Below are positions 60,155-64,000 of a DNA stretch of 64,000 nucleotides, piece by piece. The notes beneath the pieces are model-generated. The model saw only the letters and a list, made by a program, of their open reading frames with translations, had not been told where the DNA came from and searched no databases. The translations under genes and the position numbers were made by a program. This DNA comes from an uncultured Bellilinea sp. (GTDB lineage: Bacteria > Chloroflexota > Anaerolineae > Anaerolineales > Anaerolineaceae), in contig CALHYE010000009.1 in the NCBI GenBank assembly GCA_938040735.1, forward strand, positions 1 to 64,000. The letters are read 5' to 3'. Each line of letters begins with the position of its first letter. The first letter of the stretch is position 1.

Positions 60155-61282
60155 ATGCACGAACTGGTCACCAATCTGCACATGCACACCCGCTATTCCG
60201 ATGGCAGCGGCCTTCATGCGGATATTGCCCGGGCTGCCCTTGAAGCAGGTTTAGATGTGGTCATCGTAACCGATCACAATGTGCTGGTCAATGGTTTTGA
60301 GGGTTATCACCGAAAGAACGGTAAAACCTTGTTAATGCTGATCGGCGAAGAAGTCCACGACCAAGCCCGCCTGCCGCAAAAATCGCACCTGCTGGCGCTG
60401 GGCTGCAACCGTGAAATGGCTCGCTTTGCGGATGACCCACAGCGTCTGATTGACCGCGTTCGCGAAGGCGGCGGGCTTTCCTTCATCGCTCACCCCCGTG
60501 ACCCGGCTTTGCCGCTCTTCCATGAGGATGACATCTCGTGGGAGGATTGGCAGGTAACCGGTTATACCGGCATTGAATTATGGAATGGGTTGAGCGAGCT
60601 CAAGACTCAGATCAAAAATTGGGCGGATGCGATCTTCTATGGCTTTTTTCCCCAATACCTTGCGCATGGGCCGCACCCGGAGGTGCTGGCGCGGTGGGAT
60701 GATCTGCTTGCCCAAGACCGCAGAGTGGTTGCCATTGGTGGCTCGGATGCGCACGCGCTGGAGATTCGGGTTGGTCCGATTCGCAAAACGATCTATCCGT
60801 ATGAATTTCACTTCCGCGCCATCAACACTCACCTCCTGACCCCTCAACCGCTTAGCGGCGATTTAACCGCCGACCGCAAAATGATCTATCAGGCATTTCA
60901 ACAAGGCCATTGTTTCGTGGGATACGACTTACCGGCTTCGACACGCGGTTTTCGATTTACCGCTCAGGGGAAAAATGGCAAGGCCATCATGGGGGATGAA
61001 TTAATGATGGACAGCGCCATCACCCTGCAAATCAAATTACCGCTCAAGAGTGAGTGCAACTTATTGAAAGACGGAAAGGTGATTAAGACCTGGATAAATC
61101 ACGAGGTTTGTACCCACATCACCCGCGAGCCGGGGGTTTACCGAGTTGAGTGTTATCTGAACTTTTTGGGCAAACGGCGTGGCTGGATTTTCAGCAACCC
61201 GATTTACCTGCGACCGCCACGCTGGCGGACCAACCCATTCAAGGGGTCACAATGGTCACAAACAATGTTACCCGGCTCTTGA
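60155..61282 (+). CDS. PHP-domain metal-dependent phosphoesterase
   Basis: A 375-residue protein with the PHP fold: HMHTRYSDGSGLHAD (first metal His pair and Asp), VTDHNVLV, GEEVHD, IAHPRDP and SDAHALEIR complete a three-metal site. A C-terminal domain of about 90 residues is beta-rich. Relatives hydrolyse phosphoesters of nucleotides or small molecules. There is no clear ribosome site ahead of the ATG. It overlaps the YbaK gene by 31 bp. Confidence 0.85.
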   Translation: MHELVTNLHMHTRYSDGSGLHADIARAALEAGLDVVIVTDHNVLVNGFEGYHRKNGKTLLMLIGEEVHDQARLPQKSHLLALGCNREMARFADDPQRLIDRVREGGGLSFIAHPRDPALPLFHEDDISWEDWQVTGYTGIELWNGLSELKTQIKNWADAIFYGFFPQYLAHGPHPEVLARWDDLLAQDRRVVAIGGSDAHALEIRVGPIRKTIYPYEFHFRAINTHLLTPQPLSGDLTADRKMIYQAFQQGHCFVGYDLPASTRGFRFTAQGKNGKAIMGDELMMDSAITLQIKLPLKSECNLLKDGKVIKTWINHEVCTHITREPGVYRVECYLNFLGKRRGWIFSNPIYLRPPRWRTNPFKGSQWSQTMLPGS

Positions 61283-61749
61283 CCGCCAAAAAAATCCCAT
61301 TTGAAGCTTTTGAACTGCCCAACCAAAAAATCAGCGGGATGGAAACTGCCCGCCGGCTGGGCGTTGACCCCCAATTGATTTACAAGACGATGGTCGTCAC
61401 CCGAGAGAGAGGCGGCAAGCCCATCCTGGCGGTCATCCCGGCCCCTAATCAAGTGGATTTAAAGGCTTTGGCAGCCTTTATTGGGGAGAAAAAATTGAAA
61501 CTTCCCACTCAGCGCGAAGCCGAGCAGATAACCGGCTTGCAGGCCGGCGGGATTTCACCGCTGGCTTTGTTGCAGCGCGGCTTTCAAGTGATCCTGGATG
61601 AGGCGGCGTTGCAGCACGAAAAAATTCACATCTCCGGCGGGCAGCGCGGGTTGAACATCCGCCTGCCGGTAAACGCATTGATCGAATTGACCCACGCCCG
61701 CACCGCCCCCATCAGCGCGCCCGGCACGGAAGACACTGACCAGGATTAA
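61252..61749 (+). CDS. YbaK/EbsC-type aminoacyl-tRNA deacylase
   Basis: A 165-residue protein of the YbaK family, which hydrolyses Cys-tRNA-Pro or similar mischarged tRNAs. The conserved features are [22 protein letters not shown] with the catalytic Lys near 46, and [14 protein letters not shown] near 100. The start at 61252 lies inside the PHP gene and has AAGGGG upstream. Its stop overlaps the convergent rtcB gene by 4 bp. Confidence 0.9.
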   Translation: MVTNNVTRLLTAKKIPFEAFELPNQKISGMETARRLGVDPQLIYKTMVVTRERGGKPILAVIPAPNQVDLKALAAFIGEKKLKLPTQREAEQITGLQAGGISPLALLQRGFQVILDEAALQHEKIHISGGQRGLNIRLPVNALIELTHARTAPISAPGTEDTDQD

Positions 61750-63197
61750 CCCTTGATGACAATCACCGGACGCAGGCGGGCAACTTTGCGGGCAATCCCC
61801 GCCCCGTTGACCGTTTCAACCACTTCATCCACATCTTTGTAAGCCATTGGCGCTTCTTCCGCCAAACCCGACATCGAACCGGCCCGCACATGGATACCCG
61901 ACTGTTCCAACTCATTGCGTAAACGTTCGCCGCGAAAGTCCTTTTTCGCCTTGTTGCGGCTGAGCACTCGTCCCGCCCCATGACAGGTAGAACCCCAAGA
62001 ACGGGTCATACTGTCTTCAGTGCCAATCAGCACCCAGGAGGCCGTCCCCATACTGCCCGGCACCAATACCGGCTGTCCTATCGGTTTGTAAACCTCCGGC
62101 AATTCCGGGTGACCCGGGCCAAAGGCGCGGGTGGCTCCTTTTCGATGGACACAAACCTTCAATTTCCTGCCGTTGACCTCGTGACTTTCCACTTTGCCCA
62201 TGTTGTGGGCAATGTCGTACACCTGATGTAACTGCCAGCGCAGACCGCTGCCGGCAAACACTTCCTCAAAGGCGCGCCGGGCATGGTAAGCCAGAATCTG
62301 ACGGTTACAAAATGCGTAATTTGCCGCCGAGCGCATGGCAGCCAGATAATTTTGACCTTCCGGGCTATCCAGTGGAGCGCAAACCAGCTCGCGGTCGGGC
62401 AGCTGAATGCCATACCGTTTCACGGCGGATTGTAAGTCCTGCACATAATCGGTGCAGATCTGATGACCAAATCCACGCGATCCGCAGTGAATCATCAGCG
62501 TTAACATTCCCTCTTGTAAGCCCATTGCCGCCGCAGCCTCACGGTCAAAAATCTGATCAACCACATCCACTTCAATGAAGTGATTACCCGCCCCCAGCGT
62601 TCCCAGCTGCGCCATGCCGCGCTGCTTTGCGCGCTGACTGACTTTGCCCGGGTCAGCCCCTTCCAGACAACCGTTCTCTTCGGTACGGCGTAAGTCTTCC
62701 TCACTGGCCATTCCTTTTTTCAACGCCCAGCGTGCTCCCTGACGACAGACCGCATCCAGTTCAGCGGTGGTCAAGTGGATGGATCCTTCACTGCCCACCC
62801 CGCTGGGGCAATAATGATTGAGCGCGTTTGCCAGATTATCCAGCCGTTCTTCGGCTGCCTCCAACGGAATAGTAGAAGCCAGCAAACGCACCCCGCAGTT
62901 GATATCGTAACCGATTGCGCCGGGTGAAATCACTCCATTGGGATAACGTGTCGCTGCAACACCGCCAATTGGAAATCCATATCCTTGATGCATGTCCGGC
63001 ATCACCACTACCGGTTCAACCACTCCCGGCAAGGTTGCGGCATTGACCGCCTGCTCGATAGAAAGATCTTGTAATGCGGCTTCCAGCAACCGCCGGGTGA
63101 CAAACAATCGCACGGCTACGCGCATATCCTGCCGATAGGACTTGGGAATCTCCCACTCGTAATCGCTAATTTTGTGCAGGTCTTGTATTCGAATCAT
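61746..63197 (-). CDS. rtcB: tRNA/RNA-splicing ligase RtcB
   Basis: A 483-residue RNA ligase that joins 2',3'-cyclic phosphate or 3'-phosphate ends to 5'-OH ends, using GTP and Mn2+. Landmarks are [14 protein letters not shown] (about 69), DINCGVRLL with the metal Cys near 98, [29 protein letters not shown] with the guanylylated His region near 353, and GSTCHGAGR near 404. The protein is complete. It lies 11 bp after the archease gene, its known activating partner, so they should be co-expressed. The ligase can heal tRNA or rRNA cut by ribonucleases. Confidence 0.96.
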   Translation of the reverse strand: MIRIQDLHKISDYEWEIPKSYRQDMRVAVRLFVTRRLLEAALQDLSIEQAVNAATLPGVVEPVVVMPDMHQGYGFPIGGVAATRYPNGVISPGAIGYDINCGVRLLASTIPLEAAEERLDNLANALNHYCPSGVGSEGSIHLTTAELDAVCRQGARWALKKGMASEEDLRRTEENGCLEGADPGKVSQRAKQRGMAQLGTLGAGNHFIEVDVVDQIFDREAAAAMGLQEGMLTLMIHCGSRGFGHQICTDYVQDLQSAVKRYGIQLPDRELVCAPLDSPEGQNYLAAMRSAANYAFCNRQILAYHARRAFEEVFAGSGLRWQLHQVYDIAHNMGKVESHEVNGRKLKVCVHRKGATRAFGPGHPELPEVYKPIGQPVLVPGSMGTASWVLIGTEDSMTRSWGSTCHGAGRVLSRNKAKKDFRGERLRNELEQSGIHVRAGSMSGLAEEAPMAYKDVDEVVETVNGAGIARKVARLRPVIVIKG

Positions 63198-63208
63198 GGC
63201 ACACCTCG

Positions 63209-63616
63209 CTAAACATCAAACACCAACCGGGCTTCCAATCCATCTGCGCCGCGTTCTACGACGAGATTGTGAAAGGTAACTGCCTTGATCGGTTTTTCGA
63301 TGCTGCGGATTGGTTTACCCCACAATTCGGCATCCAACCTGTTGCCATTTAATTTTAAGGGAAAATCCTCAAAACCGATTCGGTCAATTTCCAGATAAAA
63401 CAGAATCTCGTTCAAAAAAGAAACCAGCAAACTTTCATCGTCCTCGGCAGTCAGGTGAAGATCAACCCGCCCCCCCGCTTCCTCTTCAAAATTTAAGCCC
63501 ATCAGGGTATTCATCCCAAGGGCAGCCTGCCGGAACAATTCGGCACGGTCAGGCGCCCAAACCCTCAGCGCCCAATCTGCGGTATGTTGGAGTTCCTCAA
63601 ATCCTGCTTTGTTCAT
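63209..63616 (-). CDS. Archease
   Basis: A 135-residue archease, which speeds up the guanylylation and turnover of RtcB and broadens its nucleotide use. [16 protein letters not shown] at the N-terminus and [21 protein letters not shown] near 55-75 are the conserved metal-binding regions. It directly precedes rtcB on the same strand. The start ATG has GAGGGAAGAAG. The gene shares a 34-bp intergenic gap with the divergent FHA gene. Confidence 0.93.
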   Translation of the reverse strand: MNKAGFEELQHTADWALRVWAPDRAELFRQAALGMNTLMGLNFEEEAGGRVDLHLTAEDDESLLVSFLNEILFYLEIDRIGFEDFPLKLNGNRLDAELWGKPIRSIEKPIKAVTFHNLVVERGADGLEARLVFDV

Positions 63617-63635
63617 CTTCTTCCCTCGACTGGTC

Positions 63636-63647
63636 TTATAATTATAA
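63636..63647. promoter_or_regulatory. Palindromic divergent -10 element
   Basis: TTATAATTATAA (63636-63647) is a perfect 12-bp palindrome that reads TATAAT on both strands (63637-63642 on plus, 63646-63641 on minus). It is in the gap between archease and the FHA gene and would place transcription start at or near the ATG of the FHA gene, and about 20 nt before the archease start. Confidence 0.7.
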
Positions 63648-63650
63648 AGT

Positions 63651-64000
63651 ATGAAATCACGCCTTGATGAAATCGAATCCCGTCTGAAAGACTTAATCGA
63701 AAACCGGCTTGCGGCGTTGGCCTGGCGCAGGGATCATCCCAATCTCGCGGTTCAAATCGTCGAAGCCTTGCGCGAGCATCTGCTGGCGGAAAATCCAGAC
63801 AATCAGCCCTTGCCAAATGTGCTGGTGTTTGCCATGCATCCGCAGGAAGCGGCCGCCTGGCAGAATAACGCCGAGTGGCTGACCTGGCTGAACCAAACCC
63901 TGCTCGAAAGCGTGCGTGAATCGGGCGCTTCCTTCGCTGCCCCGCCCGTGATTCAAGTGGTTAGCGACCCCCGCCAGCCGCCGGGCAAGCCCCGCATTAC
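63651..64000 (+). CDS. FhaA-like protein with N-terminal DUF3662 region, partial
   Basis: The first 116 codons of a plus-strand gene that runs past the right edge. The start MKSRLDEIESRLKDLIEN, then ALAWRRDHPNLAVQIVEALREHLL, and PNVLVFAMHPQEAAAW match the N-terminal domain (DUF3662) of FhaA-type forkhead-associated proteins, which read phosphothreonine signals from Ser/Thr kinases. The FHA domain itself would be beyond the window. No Shine-Dalgarno precedes the ATG; the palindromic -10 is 8 nt upstream. Confidence 0.75.
   Translation, partial: MKSRLDEIESRLKDLIENRLAALAWRRDHPNLAVQIVEALREHLLAENPDNQPLPNVLVFAMHPQEAAAWQNNAEWLTWLNQTLLESVRESGASFAAPPVIQVVSDPRQPPGKPRI

Noticed and set aside
1..64000. 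CRISPR arrays, transposases, prophage genes or integrases
   Set aside because: None were seen on either strand. The only repeats are the 28-bp pair at 178 and 650 and the coding Thr/Pro units near 14.5 kb.

Overview
The window looks like a bacterial chromosome of the Chloroflexota, most likely Anaerolineae-like. This is inferred from gene style, not from a marker gene. The signs are a Ser/Thr kinase fused to a TolB-type propeller, Thr/Pro-rich extracytoplasmic linkers, paired SPFH-like membrane proteins, a MoeA fused to a substrate-binding domain, FemAB-like proteins inside a polysaccharide operon, and moderate GC. There is no phage, insertion sequence or CRISPR array. Gene density is very high, with many ATGA-type overlaps.

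Layout. 1-900: a gene pair on the minus strand, flanked by a duplicated gene start, and a tRNA-Pro. 1-9 kb: an Rrf2 regulator facing a long minus-strand operon (proline dehydrogenase, SDR reductase, UbiA-like prenyltransferase, MoeA, lipoprotein polysaccharide deacetylase, MoeA-PBP, Bcp peroxiredoxin). 9-14 kb: two SPFH-like membrane proteins, then a pseudouridine catabolism pair (PfkB kinase and PsuG). 14-17 kb: a Thr/Pro-rich membrane protein divergent from the Ser/Thr kinase. 17-25.5 kb: a minus-strand surface polysaccharide operon (RidA, GT2, polyprenyl glycosylphosphotransferase, NDP-sugar 4,6-dehydratase, FemAB, NUDIX, FemAB, PLP enzyme). 25.6-28 kb: cytochrome bd oxidase. 28-38 kb: a second minus-strand run (RecX, RNase Y, bidomain oxidoreductase, heparinase-like, GT4, PhoB/PhoR-like pair). 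38-43 kb: creatininase-like protein, LeuRS with a leucine T-box leader, two tRNA-Ala genes, RadC.

43.8-56 kb is almost all plus strand: zinc-ribbon membrane protein, PfkB kinase, ParA/ParB, amidohydrolase, two histidine kinases, an OmpR-type regulator, a small conserved-looking protein, a CpaF ATPase without its usual partners, a double-HTH regulator, a TPR protein, a GNAT protein and a DsbA-like thiol oxidoreductase. 56-64 kb: DUF554 protein, PduO-type cobalamin adenosyltransferase, an unknown protein, a peptide-binding protein, SecG, a PHP protein, a YbaK deacylase, the RNA ligase RtcB with archease, and the start of an FhaA-like FHA protein.

The most interesting points are: a histidine kinase whose N-terminus carries one exact-looking MshEN c-di-GMP-binding motif, close to a solitary CpaF ATPase; the uncharacterised SPFH-like pair; several genes with a -10 box 7-8 nt before the ATG and no Shine-Dalgarno (leaderless mRNAs); a palindromic -10 shared between archease and the FHA gene; a leucine T-box just behind two tRNA-Ala genes; and a 28-bp identical repeat at two copies of one gene start flanking a small gene.
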